NCBI GenBank assembly: GCA_900547775.1
Contig: URHW01000001.1
Location: 434,001-498,000, forward strand
Length of the DNA: 64,000 bases
From: an uncultured Mycoplasmatota bacterium
GTDB taxonomy: Bacteria > Bacillota_I > Bacilli_A > RF39 > UBA660
Direction of reading: 5' to 3'
The notes beneath the pieces were generated by a model. It was not told the origin of the DNA and searched no databases. It worked only from the letters and a program-made list of their open reading frames with translations. Numbering within the stretch: the stretch's first letter is position 1; each line of letters begins with the position of its first letter. The translations under genes and the position numbers were made by a program. Of the stretch, positions 33,666 through 42,666 are shown in pieces.

Positions 33666-33846
33666 CACTTTACTTACTATTTTTCAAATTTCTCGAAAAT
33701 TTCTAATTGGAGTAAAAAATATTTTTCTTATTTTTACTAATTTAGAGTCATTTTTATTTTTAACTGAGCCTCCGTATACTGGTCTGCACATATGGTGTTA
33801 ACAAATTACTGTAATTTTTCTCTACATGATTTTTTAATGTAATGAA

Positions 33847-35064
33847 TCATTGTTGTGTTAGTTTTATTTGAGTATTAATAACCAATAATATACATTGACT
33901 TGAATTTATTTCGAATGTTTCTTTGTCTCCTGGTTTAGTTAATGTTATTTTTTTTATTGTTGTTGCTGTATCATTTCCTGATTCTTTGTGCGTAGCAATG
34001 GTTTCTATAAAAAATTGCGCATTTCTTGTTATTGCTTCGACTTCATATTTTCCTGCAGGAATATAATATCTAATATATTTTTCTCCGTTAAAAGAGTCTT
34101 CTTTGCCATAATTTCCTAGTCGTCCCTCTTTTAAAATAATATTGTTTGAATTTTTATTTATTTCTTCATTATTTTCAATTTTTTTTCTTTCTGCTTTTAT
34201 TATATTTGTTCCATTGCCAATATATTCTTTTCCGTCAATTACCATATAAATAACAGAAAGATTAGCATTTTTATTTTTTAGTTCAATATAAAATTGTGAT
34301 TCCGTTTCAACCCCAAATGCATTTTTGGCAGTAAATTTTCCTGTAGTTACATATATGTCTTTATATCGACTGTATCCTGCTGTGGTATTCCATTTAAATA
34401 TTGCTGTATTTGGGTAGTTAAGAATTTGCTTTATACTTGTTTCTGAAATGACTTGGATTTCTGCTATTTTACCACTCTGCATTAAGTAATCATTAACATT
34501 GTATGGTTCATATCCCTCACGATAGATTTGTACATCATTTAATAATGATATGCTGGCTATTTCATTATTATCATATGCGTATAGAATAAAAGAATTGTTT
34601 TGATAATCAAAAGAGTATCTGATTCCACTATTCCAATCATCTATTTGTTTCAGATTTTTTATATCATCAACCTTCATGTTAATTTCGTTACATGCCTTAA
34701 TAAAGTTTTCTTTTAATTTTAAATCTTTTAATTTTTTTAAATTTTTATAATTTTTATTAATATTATTGATATTAATTGTTTCTGAATAGTTATTATTTTC
34801 AATGGGCATTTTTTCATCTATATATGCAAATAGACAAAATATTGAAAATAACATAATTGGTAATATTATATGTAAATTTTTAATGTTTATTTTAAACAAT
34901 ATTTTTTCATACAAAATTGGTAATAGCGAAACTCCAAATAAAAATAATATTGTGTTTAAGCAGTATTCTATTATATTTTTACAGTCGTTAAATAAAATTA
35001 TACCTAAAATTGTAGCGGCAATTCCAATAAAGTACCTTCTTTTTTTTGATTTTTTTTGTTTCAT
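33847..35064 (-). CDS. Membrane protein with extracytoplasmic beta domain, unknown
   Basis: 405 residues, unrecognised. After a very basic start (MKQKKSKKRR), three membrane helices occupy about residues 12-95. A long extracytoplasmic region follows: a helical part (YKNLKKLKDLKLKENFIKAC) and a beta-rich C-terminal half (EGRLGNYGKEDSF, KYIRYYIPAGKYEVEAI) resembling a carbohydrate-binding or jelly-roll module. Base use differs from the backbone: C equals or exceeds G on the + strand and codons are A-rich. With the next gene it forms an apparent insert between ftsH and parA. Confidence 0.65.
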   Translation of the reverse strand: MKQKKSKKRRYFIGIAATILGIILFNDCKNIIEYCLNTILFLFGVSLLPILYEKILFKINIKNLHIILPIMLFSIFCLFAYIDEKMPIENNNYSETININNINKNYKNLKKLKDLKLKENFIKACNEINMKVDDIKNLKQIDDWNSGIRYSFDYQNNSFILYAYDNNEIASISLLNDVQIYREGYEPYNVNDYLMQSGKIAEIQVISETSIKQILNYPNTAIFKWNTTAGYSRYKDIYVTTGKFTAKNAFGVETESQFYIELKNKNANLSVIYMVIDGKEYIGNGTNIIKAERKKIENNEEINKNSNNIILKEGRLGNYGKEDSFNGEKYIRYYIPAGKYEVEAITRNAQFFIETIATHKESGNDTATTIKKITLTKPGDKETFEINSSQCILLVINTQIKLTQQ

Positions 35065-35280
35065 ATAATTACATCTCCATCCTTAGATTATTATAACATA
35101 AATTTTTATTGGTTAAATGTAATATTTTTTGCAGTAAATTAAATTAGATTCATATATAAATAATATTTTAAATTGGCTGAAGTGATAGTTATTTTTAGTT
35201 AATTTTTAGTAATTATTTGGTAATTTTATTAACATGACTTTTTTGATTAAGGAAAAAGAAGTTCTATTATTAAAAATAGC
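35065..35280. other. Gap before the first 75-bp repeat
   Basis: AT-rich, no gene. It ends with a small terminator-like hairpin (CTATT-N5-AATAG near 35263-35279) whose T-tract is the first part of the repeat. Confidence 0.45.
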
Positions 35281-35355
35281 ATTTTTTATTTAGACAAATA
35301 TTATTATATATGATAAAATATTTTATAGAAGTAAAGAAGGCAGTGATATTATATG
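35281..35355 (+). repeat. 75-bp direct repeat, left copy (promoter, ribosome site, ATG)
   Basis: Identical over 75 bases to 36188-36262. It contains a T-tract, the promoter TAGACA (35291-35296)-17-TAAAAT (35314-35319), an AGAAGG ribosome site and the ATG of the 254-residue gene. Offset between copies is 907 bp. Confidence 0.95.
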
Positions 35356-36117
35356 GCTGAATTTGATTCTTTAACTAATCAAAGAGACAACGATGATAAA
35401 ATGATGCATAGTAATCAAGCATCGGGACAACAAAGAAAATTAGAAAAACTCCATCAGGAAACTTTAAAACATAATTTATTAGATTTATTTGTTGAGGCTT
35501 TAGAATATAAGGAACAATCACTTCTTTATATTTTAGAAAATAAACACGATTTTATACTTAAAGCGATAGAGAGAACTAAAAAAAACGAACAAGAATTACG
35601 AGATGATTTAGATTTTAAGGAATTTGATGAACAATATCATACAAAAAAATACACTTTAAACGAAATTGGTAATGATGAAAATGATGCAAAGGACTATAAC
35701 TACTTATATGATGCATTTTTCTCTATTTATTCAAAAATTGAACGAGAAGAAAACAAAAAAAATAAACTAAGAAAAGAAGAAACTGAAAGAAAACTACACA
35801 AAATCATAACAAATATTGTTGAATCGGATTTAACAAGAGCAAATGAAGAGTTAAAAACTCCAAAAAAAATATTGATAAATAGCTATAAATACAAAGAAAT
35901 GAAAGAGAGCATCACAAATGATATTTTAAAAATGTTCTCGGAATACAGCGCCGAAGATATAATCAAAATGTACGATAAAGTACTAAAAGAGTTACTAAAT
36001 AAATACAAATACACAAGTGAACCAGAACCAGAGCAACTTAAACCTGTAAAATTACATTGGGTTTGGAAAGCTAATGCTGTAGTTGATGCTATCAATCAAT
36101 TTTTCAAGCATTTTTAA
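35353..36117 (+). CDS. Hypothetical charged helical protein carried behind a duplicated parA promoter
   Basis: 254 residues, unrecognised. It is soluble and very rich in Lys, Glu and Asp, with predicted long helices (KLEKLHQETLKHNLLDLF; YSKIEREENKKNKLRKEETE likely coiled coil) and an aromatic C-terminus (KLHWVWKANAVVDAINQF). It shares no similarity with ParA, yet its promoter, ribosome site and ATG are an exact copy of those of parA. A-rich codons (AAA, AGA, ACA) contrast with parA. A terminator follows. Probably an acquired cassette gene expressed at the same level as parA. Confidence 0.7.
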   Translation: MAEFDSLTNQRDNDDKMMHSNQASGQQRKLEKLHQETLKHNLLDLFVEALEYKEQSLLYILENKHDFILKAIERTKKNEQELRDDLDFKEFDEQYHTKKYTLNEIGNDENDAKDYNYLYDAFFSIYSKIEREENKKNKLRKEETERKLHKIITNIVESDLTRANEELKTPKKILINSYKYKEMKESITNDILKMFSEYSAEDIIKMYDKVLKELLNKYKYTSEPEPEQLKPVKLHWVWKANAVVDAINQFFKHF

Positions 36118-36163
36118 TTAATATTTTTCTGTTTTTTTGTATATTATTATAAATTAAAAAAAA

Positions 36164-36194
36164 GATACTCTCATTTTTAAAAAGAGTATTTTTT
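36164..36194 (+). terminator. Terminator of the cassette gene, overlapping the right repeat
   Basis: ATACTCT-N11-AGAGTAT followed by TTTTTT; the T-tract is the beginning of the right 75-bp repeat. Confidence 0.8.
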
Positions 36195-36262
36195 ATTTAG
36201 ACAAATATTATTATATATGATAAAATATTTTATAGAAGTAAAGAAGGCAGTGATATTATATG
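36188..36262 (+). repeat. 75-bp direct repeat, right copy (parA promoter and start)
   Basis: Exact copy of 35281-35355, ending with the ATG of parA. The -35 and -10 boxes are at 36198-36203 and 36221-36226. Confidence 0.95.
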
Positions 36263-37045
36263 ACAAAGATTATATCTTTAGTAAATCAAAAAGGTGGTGT
36301 TGGTAAGACAACAACTAGTATAAATCTAGCTGCGTCTTTGGGTAAATTAGGAAAAAAAACGCTTATTATTGACCTTGATCCACAGGGTAATGCGACAACT
36401 GGATTAGGTGTTAATAAGGGGAATATAAATTATAGTGTTTATGATGTGTTAAATGGGTCTTGTGAGGCTAAGAAGGCAGTTAGAAAGACTGGTTTTACTA
36501 ATCTTTCTATTATTCCAGCAACTATTAATTTAGCAGGTATTGATATTGAACTTATGGAAAAGGGATATCAGAATGTTGAGTTTAAGAAGAATGAACAGTT
36601 AAGGAATGCACTAGCAACTATAATGGATAATTATGATTATATGATTATTGATTGTCCACCATCACTAGGATTACTTACTACAAACGCATTAGTAGCTAGT
36701 GATTCGGTTATTATTCCAGTTCAGTGTGAGTTCTTTGCACTTGAGGGAATTACTCAACTACTTAACACAATTATTATGACACAAACTAGATTAAATCCTA
36801 ATTTAAAAATTGAAGGCGTATTGTTAACATTATTAGATTCTAGAACTAATTTAGGGTTAGAAGTTGTTGAAGAAGTTAGAAAGTTTTTTAAAGATAAAGT
36901 GTTTAATACAATTATTCCACGTTTAATAAGATTAGTTGAAGCTCCAAGTCATGGTGAACCAATTAATGAATACGATCCAACTAGTAGAGCGGCTGAGGCT
37001 TATACTAATTTAGCCAAGGAGGTTATAGAGAGAGATGGAATCTAA
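36260..37045 (+). CDS. parA: Chromosome-partitioning ATPase ParA (Soj)
   Basis: 261 residues. It has the deviant Walker A NQKGGVGKTTTSINLAA, Walker A-prime region DLDPQGNATTGLG and Walker B YMIIDCPPSLGLLT. Short N-terminus, as in chromosomal Soj rather than plasmid ParA. It dimerises with ATP on DNA and is released by ParB. It overlaps parB by 11 bases. The promoter lies in the right 75-bp repeat. Confidence 0.96.
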   Translation: MTKIISLVNQKGGVGKTTTSINLAASLGKLGKKTLIIDLDPQGNATTGLGVNKGNINYSVYDVLNGSCEAKKAVRKTGFTNLSIIPATINLAGIDIELMEKGYQNVEFKKNEQLRNALATIMDNYDYMIIDCPPSLGLLTTNALVASDSVIIPVQCEFFALEGITQLLNTIIMTQTRLNPNLKIEGVLLTLLDSRTNLGLEVVEEVRKFFKDKVFNTIIPRLIRLVEAPSHGEPINEYDPTSRAAEAYTNLAKEVIERDGI

Positions 37046-37922
37046 GAGAAAAGCGTTAGGAAAAGGGTTAGAACAATTATTTAATAGTGAGCAAATTAAT
37101 TTTGATACTATAGAACAAAATATTGTTGAGAACTCTAGTGAAAGTGATATTCAGCAAATACCAGTTGCTGAGATTCGTAGCAATCCATATCAACCTAGGG
37201 AGCATTTTGATCAAGATGCTTTATTAGAACTTGCTGAGTCAATTAAAGAGCATGGTGTTATTGAGCCAATTATAGTTAAGAAGAGTTTACATGGATATGA
37301 ACTTGTTGCTGGTGAACGTAGAACTAAGGCTTCAGCACTTGCAGGAATGAAGACGATACCTGCTATTGTAAGAGATTTTACCGATGAGCAGATGATGGAT
37401 ATTGCTATTTTAGAGAATATTCAAAGAGAGGACCTTTCACCAATTGAGCTTGCTGAAGGTTTTCAAAACTACATTAATCATACAGGTTTAACTCAAGATG
37501 AAATTGCGAAGAAGTTTGGTAAGAGCAGAAGTTATATTACTAATTTACTTGGACTTCTTAGTTTACCTAAAAGTGTTCGTGAACAAATTAATTTAGGTAA
37601 GATTTCAATGAGTCATGCACGTACTTTATCAAAGTTAGATGATGATGATTTAATTATTACTTTAGCGGAGAGAATTGTTAGTGATGGAATTTCAGTAAGA
37701 GAGCTTGAAAAGTTATGTTCAATGAAGTCTGTTGGCAAGAAACAACCTGTAACTAGAGTTAATATTAAGCCTCTTAAGTTTTCAATTTATGAAAGTGTTA
37801 TGCGTGATAAGATTGGAACTAAAGTTCAAATTAATAAGAATAAAATTTTAATTCCTTTTGATAGTGAGGGAGATTTAGCTCGTATTTTAGAAATTTTAGA
37901 TATTGATGTGAGTGAGGAATAA
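37035..37922 (+). CDS. parB: Chromosome-partitioning protein ParB (Spo0J)
   Basis: 295 residues. The CTPase/clamp domain shows NPYQPREHFD, ELVAGERRTKASALAG and IAILENIQREDLSPIE; the helix-turn-helix is LTQDEIAKKFGKSRSYITNLLGLL (parS recognition), followed by the dimer domain. It loads SMC at parS. I found no TGTTTCACGTGAAACA-like site in the window. Its stop overlaps the mscS start. Confidence 0.96.
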   Translation: MESKRKALGKGLEQLFNSEQINFDTIEQNIVENSSESDIQQIPVAEIRSNPYQPREHFDQDALLELAESIKEHGVIEPIIVKKSLHGYELVAGERRTKASALAGMKTIPAIVRDFTDEQMMDIAILENIQREDLSPIELAEGFQNYINHTGLTQDEIAKKFGKSRSYITNLLGLLSLPKSVREQINLGKISMSHARTLSKLDDDDLIITLAERIVSDGISVRELEKLCSMKSVGKKQPVTRVNIKPLKFSIYESVMRDKIGTKVQINKNKILIPFDSEGDLARILEILDIDVSEE

Positions 37923-38740
37923 TGGAATTTTGGGTAAAGATTGCTGATATAGTATCATCTAAAAAGTTTTATGGTCCTATTGTAGTTATTATTGGAGTAA
38001 TATTTATATATAAAATTATTATTTCAGTACTTAATAAAGCTACTATTAAGGGAACAACTGAATTTGAGAAGAAAAAGAGAGTTACCGTTTTAGTATTATT
38101 TAAGAATATTACTAAGTATGTTTGTTTAATTATTGCGGCTCTTATGATTTTAGATATTTTTGGGGTTGATACAAGTTCTTTTATTGCAGGATTAGGTGTA
38201 GCAAGTGTTGTTATTGGTCTTGCTTTACAGGATGCTTTAAAGGATATTATTGGCGGTATTAATATAATTTTGGATAATTTTTATGTAGTTGGAGATTATG
38301 TTAAATATGGTGATTTTACTGGTCAAGTCATTTCTTTTGGATTAAAAAGTACTAAAATTAAAGATTTTAATGGTAATGTAATGGTTGTGTCTAATAGAAA
38401 TATTGATGAGATAATAAATTTAAGCCAAGATAAACATATTATTTTACTTAATATTCCGACTTGTTATGAAGTGACTGAAGAGAAAGTTAAAAGTGTTTTA
38501 CTTGATGTTTTAGAGGACGTTAAAAAAATAAAAGATGTTGATGATAAGGAGTGTAATTATCTTGGAGTTAATGAGCTTGGAGATAGTGCAGTAAATTATT
38601 TAATTAGTGTTAAATGTAAGCAAGGAAGTGAATATGCCGTTAGAAGAGCAATTCTTACTCTTGTTAAGGATGCTTATGATAAGAACAATATAAAGATTCC
38701 TTATAATCAGATTGAGGTGCATAATGGAAGCAAAATATAA
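37922..38740 (+). CDS. Small-conductance mechanosensitive channel (MscS family)
   Basis: 272 residues with three N-terminal helices. The pore helix and following segment read SSFIAGLGVASVVIGLALQD then ALKDIIGGINIILDNFYVVGDYV, the family signature of Gly/Ala-packed TM3. The beta domain GQVISFGLKSTKIKDFNG follows. It releases solutes on hypo-osmotic shock. Adjacent to parB with a one-base overlap and followed by DUF951, the usual Firmicutes order. Confidence 0.93.
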   Translation: MEFWVKIADIVSSKKFYGPIVVIIGVIFIYKIIISVLNKATIKGTTEFEKKKRVTVLVLFKNITKYVCLIIAALMILDIFGVDTSSFIAGLGVASVVIGLALQDALKDIIGGINIILDNFYVVGDYVKYGDFTGQVISFGLKSTKIKDFNGNVMVVSNRNIDEIINLSQDKHIILLNIPTCYEVTEEKVKSVLLDVLEDVKKIKDVDDKECNYLGVNELGDSAVNYLISVKCKQGSEYAVRRAILTLVKDAYDKNNIKIPYNQIEVHNGSKI

Positions 38741-38912
38741 TTTAGGGGATAAAGTTGTAATGAAGAAGGATCATGCGTGTGGAACTAATTTATGGCTTAT
38801 TACACGTGTTGGGGTTGATATAAAACTTAAATGTGTAAATTGTAATCATGAGATTATGATGGATAGGCTTGAGTTTGAGAAGAAACTAAGGAGAGTTTTA
38901 CATGAGGATTAA
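38724..38912 (+). CDS. DUF951 family protein
   Basis: 62 residues. VVMKKDHACGTNLWLITRVG and LKCVNCNHEIMMDRLEFEKK are the DUF951 signature, with three cysteines that may bind zinc. ATG 38724 has TTGAGGTG ahead and lies within the end of mscS (17-base overlap). Function unknown; the ParB-MscS-DUF951 order is widely conserved in Firmicutes. Confidence 0.9.
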   Translation: MEAKYNLGDKVVMKKDHACGTNLWLITRVGVDIKLKCVNCNHEIMMDRLEFEKKLRRVLHED

Positions 38913-40434
38913 GAGAAAATATGAGAAGGTAATGCTCCACCCAATAATGACATTTTGTTTACTTATTTTTGGAACAATTATCTTAAGTGGAGTTCTTACT
39001 CTTTTTAATGCTAGTGCTACTTATAGTAAAGTTTCCAATATCGGATCATATGTTAGTGATTCAGTGTATGTAGAGAATTTATTTAGTTTAAGTGGGCTTA
39101 AATTTATATTTAGTAATGCAGTGTCAAGTTTTGCATCTTTTACGCCTTTATCAATGTTAATTATTACGCTTATTGGTTTTGGTGTAATGGATAAGAGTGG
39201 CTTTTTAGATAGTTTCTTTTATGTGCTTACTAAAAAGGTGAGTAAGAGAGTTGTAACATTTAGTTTATCTCTTGTATGTATTCTTGCATCTATTGGTGGA
39301 GATTTAAGTTATATAGTGCTTATACCACTAGCAGCTGTATTATTTAAATATGGTAAGAGACATCCTAAAGCCGGTATTATTTGTGCTTTTGCTAGTTTAA
39401 GTTGTGGTATTGGTATTAACATATTTATGAACTCAATAGATAGTGCTTTAATGAGTTATACATTATCTAGTGCTAATTTGTTATCTCCTGATTATCAGAT
39501 GAGTACATTTAGTTATGTATTTATAATGCTTGTTTGTGCTTTAGTTTTAGCATGTATTGTTACAAGCATTACGGAAAGGGTTATAGTTCCTAAACTTGGT
39601 AAGTATGCTTTACTTGATGATGAGGAAGATTATTTTACGAAGACTGAAAGAAGAGCGTTAGTAATTTCTCTTTTTGCTGGTGTTATTTATCTGTTGATTT
39701 TTGTTTATAACATTATTCCAAATGCACCTTTAGGTGGAGCCCTATTAGATTATTCACAAACTTTATATATTGATAAGTTATTTGGTTATAATTCATTTTT
39801 TAATCAAGGTTTTGTATTTGTTGTAACAATATTATTTATTATATTAGGTCTAGTATATGGTATTGTTAATAAATCAATTAGAAATGTTAAAGATTTATGT
39901 AATGGATTAAGTTATTCATTAGATTATATTGGTAAGGTTTTAGTTCTTATATTCTTTGCATCTGCATTTATATTTATATTTAAGAAAACTAATATAGGTA
40001 CGGTGTTTACTGCTTATCTTGCTGGTATTATTAGTAAGACTAATTTTACAGGTATTCCACTTATGATGCTTACACTTGGATTTAGTGCTCTTGCTACATT
40101 GTTACTTCCTAGTAGTGTTAGTAAGTGGTCTATAATGAGTGGTAGTGTTGTTCATGTGTTTATGAATGCGGGATTAAGTCCAGAACTTGCTCAGTTAGTA
40201 TTTAGAGCTGGTGAATGTGCAACTTATGCGCTAACTCCAGTCATGGCTTACTTTGTTGTTTATTTAGCATTTATGGAACTTTATAGTACTAATACAGATA
40301 AAGATGGGCTTTGGGGTAATACTAAGTATTTAGTTCCTTATAGTTTTTATACATTAGTAATGTGGATTGTAGTATTGATATTGTTCTATTTGATAGGATT
40401 ACCACTTGGTATAGGAACTAGCGTTGCTTTATGA
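38902..40434 (+). CDS. AbgT-family transporter
   Basis: 510 residues, about 11-12 membrane helices. The segment SIGGDLSYIVLIPLAAVLFK followed by GKRHPKAGIICAFASLSCGIG matches the GDxGYVVLxPLAA and HPLAGI signature of the p-aminobenzoyl-glutamate transporter family. SSVSKWSIMSGSVVHVFMNAGLSPE, split here by its Trp, matches the second hairpin region. Family members export sulfonamides or import p-aminobenzoyl-glutamate. It overlaps DUF951 by 11 bases and the next gene by 4. Confidence 0.88.
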   Translation: MRIKRKYEKVMLHPIMTFCLLIFGTIILSGVLTLFNASATYSKVSNIGSYVSDSVYVENLFSLSGLKFIFSNAVSSFASFTPLSMLIITLIGFGVMDKSGFLDSFFYVLTKKVSKRVVTFSLSLVCILASIGGDLSYIVLIPLAAVLFKYGKRHPKAGIICAFASLSCGIGINIFMNSIDSALMSYTLSSANLLSPDYQMSTFSYVFIMLVCALVLACIVTSITERVIVPKLGKYALLDDEEDYFTKTERRALVISLFAGVIYLLIFVYNIIPNAPLGGALLDYSQTLYIDKLFGYNSFFNQGFVFVVTILFIILGLVYGIVNKSIRNVKDLCNGLSYSLDYIGKVLVLIFFASAFIFIFKKTNIGTVFTAYLAGIISKTNFTGIPLMMLTLGFSALATLLLPSSVSKWSIMSGSVVHVFMNAGLSPELAQLVFRAGECATYALTPVMAYFVVYLAFMELYSTNTDKDGLWGNTKYLVPYSFYTLVMWIVVLILFYLIGLPLGIGTSVAL

Positions 40435-41075
40435 TTTTAAAGGGGTATTTGTTTACTTATGGGTATTTAATAGTTATTTTACTGCTTGCGTTTGGTCTTA
40501 GAAAAATATTTAATTTAAGGACTTTGTTTACGAAGAAGTTTATACATATTATGATATCTTTTTGTTATTTGATATTGTATAAGTATTTTGGTAGTAGCAT
40601 TCATATTATTATTCCACCGCTTTCGTTTATTGTTATAAATATACTTTCTTATAAGTTTAAGTTGTTTAAATCAATGGAAGATGGCAGTGGTAATTTAGGT
40701 ACTATTTATTATCCAATAAGCGTGTTTATTATGGCACTGGTAACTTATTTTATTCCAGAGTTTTATGGAGCATTTGGAGTTGGTTTATTTTGTATGGCAT
40801 TCGGAGATGGTTTTGCTCCTTTAGTAGCTGGCTATTTGAAGTCAAGGCAGATATATAATCATAAGACAATAAGTGGAACAGCGACAGTGTTTGCTTTTAG
40901 TTTTGTTATCATTATTATATTTAACTATTATTTTAAGTTTGGTTTTAATGTGATTGATATTATTTTGATAAGCGTTGTTTCGGCTGCGTTAGAGTTGTTT
41001 GATAGAAAGGGCTTAGATAATTTATTTTTGCCTTTGGGAGTTTCATTGGTTGTATATTTAATGGAAGTGATATAA
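40431..41075 (+). CDS. Dolichol/phytol-kinase-like membrane protein (VTE5-like)
   Basis: 214 residues, about six membrane helices. KKFIHIMISF near the start and GVGLFCMAFGDGFAPLVAGYL with KTISGTATVFAFSF are the CTP-dependent polyprenol-kinase pattern (SEC59/VTE5, related to CdsA). It would phosphorylate an isoprenoid alcohol in the membrane. Directly followed, without a gap, by a DUF92/VTE6-like gene, which supports a two-step polyprenol salvage pathway. Confidence 0.75.
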   Translation: MILKGYLFTYGYLIVILLLAFGLRKIFNLRTLFTKKFIHIMISFCYLILYKYFGSSIHIIIPPLSFIVINILSYKFKLFKSMEDGSGNLGTIYYPISVFIMALVTYFIPEFYGAFGVGLFCMAFGDGFAPLVAGYLKSRQIYNHKTISGTATVFAFSFVIIIIFNYYFKFGFNVIDIILISVVSAALELFDRKGLDNLFLPLGVSLVVYLMEVI

Positions 41076-41816
41076 ATGTATTTTTCTATTTTGTTACCTA
41101 GTGTGTTTGCACTTTTTGCTCTATGGAAGAAGAAGGTTACTAAACCGGGGATTATTGCTGCTTGGTTAATGGGAGTGATAATTACTTATTTTGGCGGTCT
41201 TTATGCTTTTGGAGCACTTGCTCTTACCTTTGTGCTTACGATATTAAGTGATAAAATAAAAAAGAAAACTAATGATGAATGCAGAACTATATATCAGATG
41301 TTTAGTAATGTCTTATTGCCGACAATCTGTATAGTTTTATATCATTTTACTTTAAATGATAAGTTTTATGTAATGTATTTTGCGGTTCTTTCTTCTAGTT
41401 TAGCTGATACTTTAGCTAGTAGTATTGGAACGCTTTCTAAAAATAGACCAGTGAGTATATTTACACTTAAGCGAGTACCGGCTGGTACTAGTGGCGCAGT
41501 TTCCTTTTTGGGTATTAATGCGTCTTTAGCCGGTGGTATTATTTTAGGGCTTGTTTATTATGCTGAGAAGTTAAACTCAATGAATTATTTATTAATTATT
41601 CTTATGGGCTTGTTTGGGTCTATTGCAGATAGTTTATTAGGTGATTCTTTGCAAGGTAAGTTTGTTTGTTCTAAGTGTAAGAAGGAAGTTGAAGAATATG
41701 TGCATTGCGGAGAATCAACGAAACTAGTTAAAGGTTTGTACTGGATGAATAATGATGCAGTAAATCTTCTTAATAATGTATTTGTGTTTATTTTATGTTA
41801 TATATTTTTATTATAA
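41076..41816 (+). CDS. DUF92 membrane protein (VTE6-like isoprenyl-phosphate kinase)
   Basis: 246 residues, six or seven membrane helices. The markers of the DUF92/TIGR00297 family are visible: SSLADTLASSIG, RVPAGTSGAVSFLG, GSIADSLLGDSLQ and NDAVNLLNN. In plants and cyanobacteria VTE6 makes phytyl diphosphate from phytyl phosphate, the product of VTE5. A two-cysteine insertion (CSKCKKEVEEYVHCG) sits late in the protein. It ends the operon from parA. Confidence 0.82.
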   Translation: MYFSILLPSVFALFALWKKKVTKPGIIAAWLMGVIITYFGGLYAFGALALTFVLTILSDKIKKKTNDECRTIYQMFSNVLLPTICIVLYHFTLNDKFYVMYFAVLSSSLADTLASSIGTLSKNRPVSIFTLKRVPAGTSGAVSFLGINASLAGGIILGLVYYAEKLNSMNYLLIILMGLFGSIADSLLGDSLQGKFVCSKCKKEVEEYVHCGESTKLVKGLYWMNNDAVNLLNNVFVFILCYIFLL

Positions 41817-41839
41817 AAAACGCTTGTTAGGCGTTTTTA
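41815..41839. terminator. Bidirectional terminator between convergent genes
   Basis: AACGC-N7-GCGTT with A-run before and T-run after; it serves the parA operon (+) and the sortase gene (-). Confidence 0.8.
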
Positions 41840-42666
41840 TTTTGGATTTTAATTAGTCTTGCATGCATGACGACTTTTTCGTCATCATTAAAACATGTAG
41901 ATAGAGTGATTATTTTGTCTGTTTTAAAAATGCTAGTATTAAACTTGTGGTAGCTTCTTTCTTTTAATTTGTTTGCAAAATCTAAAAACTCGTCATCTGA
42001 ATTAAAGGATATTTGTAAGTAGTCAGATGTGGTTGGTATGTGATAGACACTAAATACTTCCCATAAGGTGTTTGATTTTTCAGTAGCTATTTTAATAACG
42101 TAGTTATTGGTATTATTAAACCATGACGATTTAGTAATGTTTTTAAGTGAACCAAACATAGATGAGTTTGATCTTCCGTGGCCGTATATTATGGTATTTT
42201 TATCTTCAAAGTTTGTGTCATTTCGGTAGTCAAGAAAAATCCAGCCAGCCCCATTAGGGGTTTTATCAAAGGTATGATTTAAGTAGAAGTTATTATTATT
42301 TGTTTGAACGTAAGGATAGTTTATTGTTGTGCCATTTACTTCAATCCATCCTTTGACGTCTTTATTAATTTTTTTCAGTTCATTAAAATCAGCATCAATC
42401 ATATTCATTTTAATAAAGTTCCAGTATGGAGCGTTTTTATCAATTACTATTTCATTATTTACAATTTCAGTGTTTTCGTTATCTTCAATTTCTTTGATTT
42501 TAGTAATTTCAGTTATTTTGTTAGTTTGAGAATCTGTATTTTTATTGTCAATTGACCATTTTATGATTTGAATGGATGATGATAAGAATTTACTAGCACA
42601 GATAATAATTGTTATTAAAAGGAGTAGATTAATCCATTTTATTTTTATTCTTTTTCTTTTTTTCAT
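41827..42666 (-). CDS. Class B sortase
   Basis: 279 residues with an N-terminal membrane anchor (~11-30), a variable stalk and a sortase domain. The active-site residues are all visible: His in YGHGRSNSSMFGSL, Cys in ITLSTCFNDD (TLxTC) and Arg in MHARLIK. WIEVNGTTINYPYVQ and LDYRNDTNFEDKNTIIYGH are typical of class B. Such enzymes attach proteins or pilins to the wall. No obvious sorting-signal substrate is encoded nearby. The ATG at 42666 is preferred over a GTG three codons upstream; neither has a strong ribosome site. Confidence 0.88.
   Translation of the reverse strand: MKKRKRIKIKWINLLLLITIIICASKFLSSSIQIIKWSIDNKNTDSQTNKITEITKIKEIEDNENTEIVNNEIVIDKNAPYWNFIKMNMIDADFNELKKINKDVKGWIEVNGTTINYPYVQTNNNNFYLNHTFDKTPNGAGWIFLDYRNDTNFEDKNTIIYGHGRSNSSMFGSLKNITKSSWFNNTNNYVIKIATEKSNTLWEVFSVYHIPTTSDYLQISFNSDDEFLDFANKLKERSYHKFNTSIFKTDKIITLSTCFNDDEKVVMHARLIKIQNKNA

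Noticed and set aside
35281..36262. Insertion sequence explaining the 75-bp repeats
   Set aside because: No transposase, no terminal inverted repeats, and 75 bp is too long for a target-site duplication.
36260..37922. parS sites near parAB that would indicate the replication origin
   Set aside because: No sequence close to the 16-base palindromic parS consensus was found, and no dnaA, rnpA or rsmG is present, so proximity to oriC is not supported.
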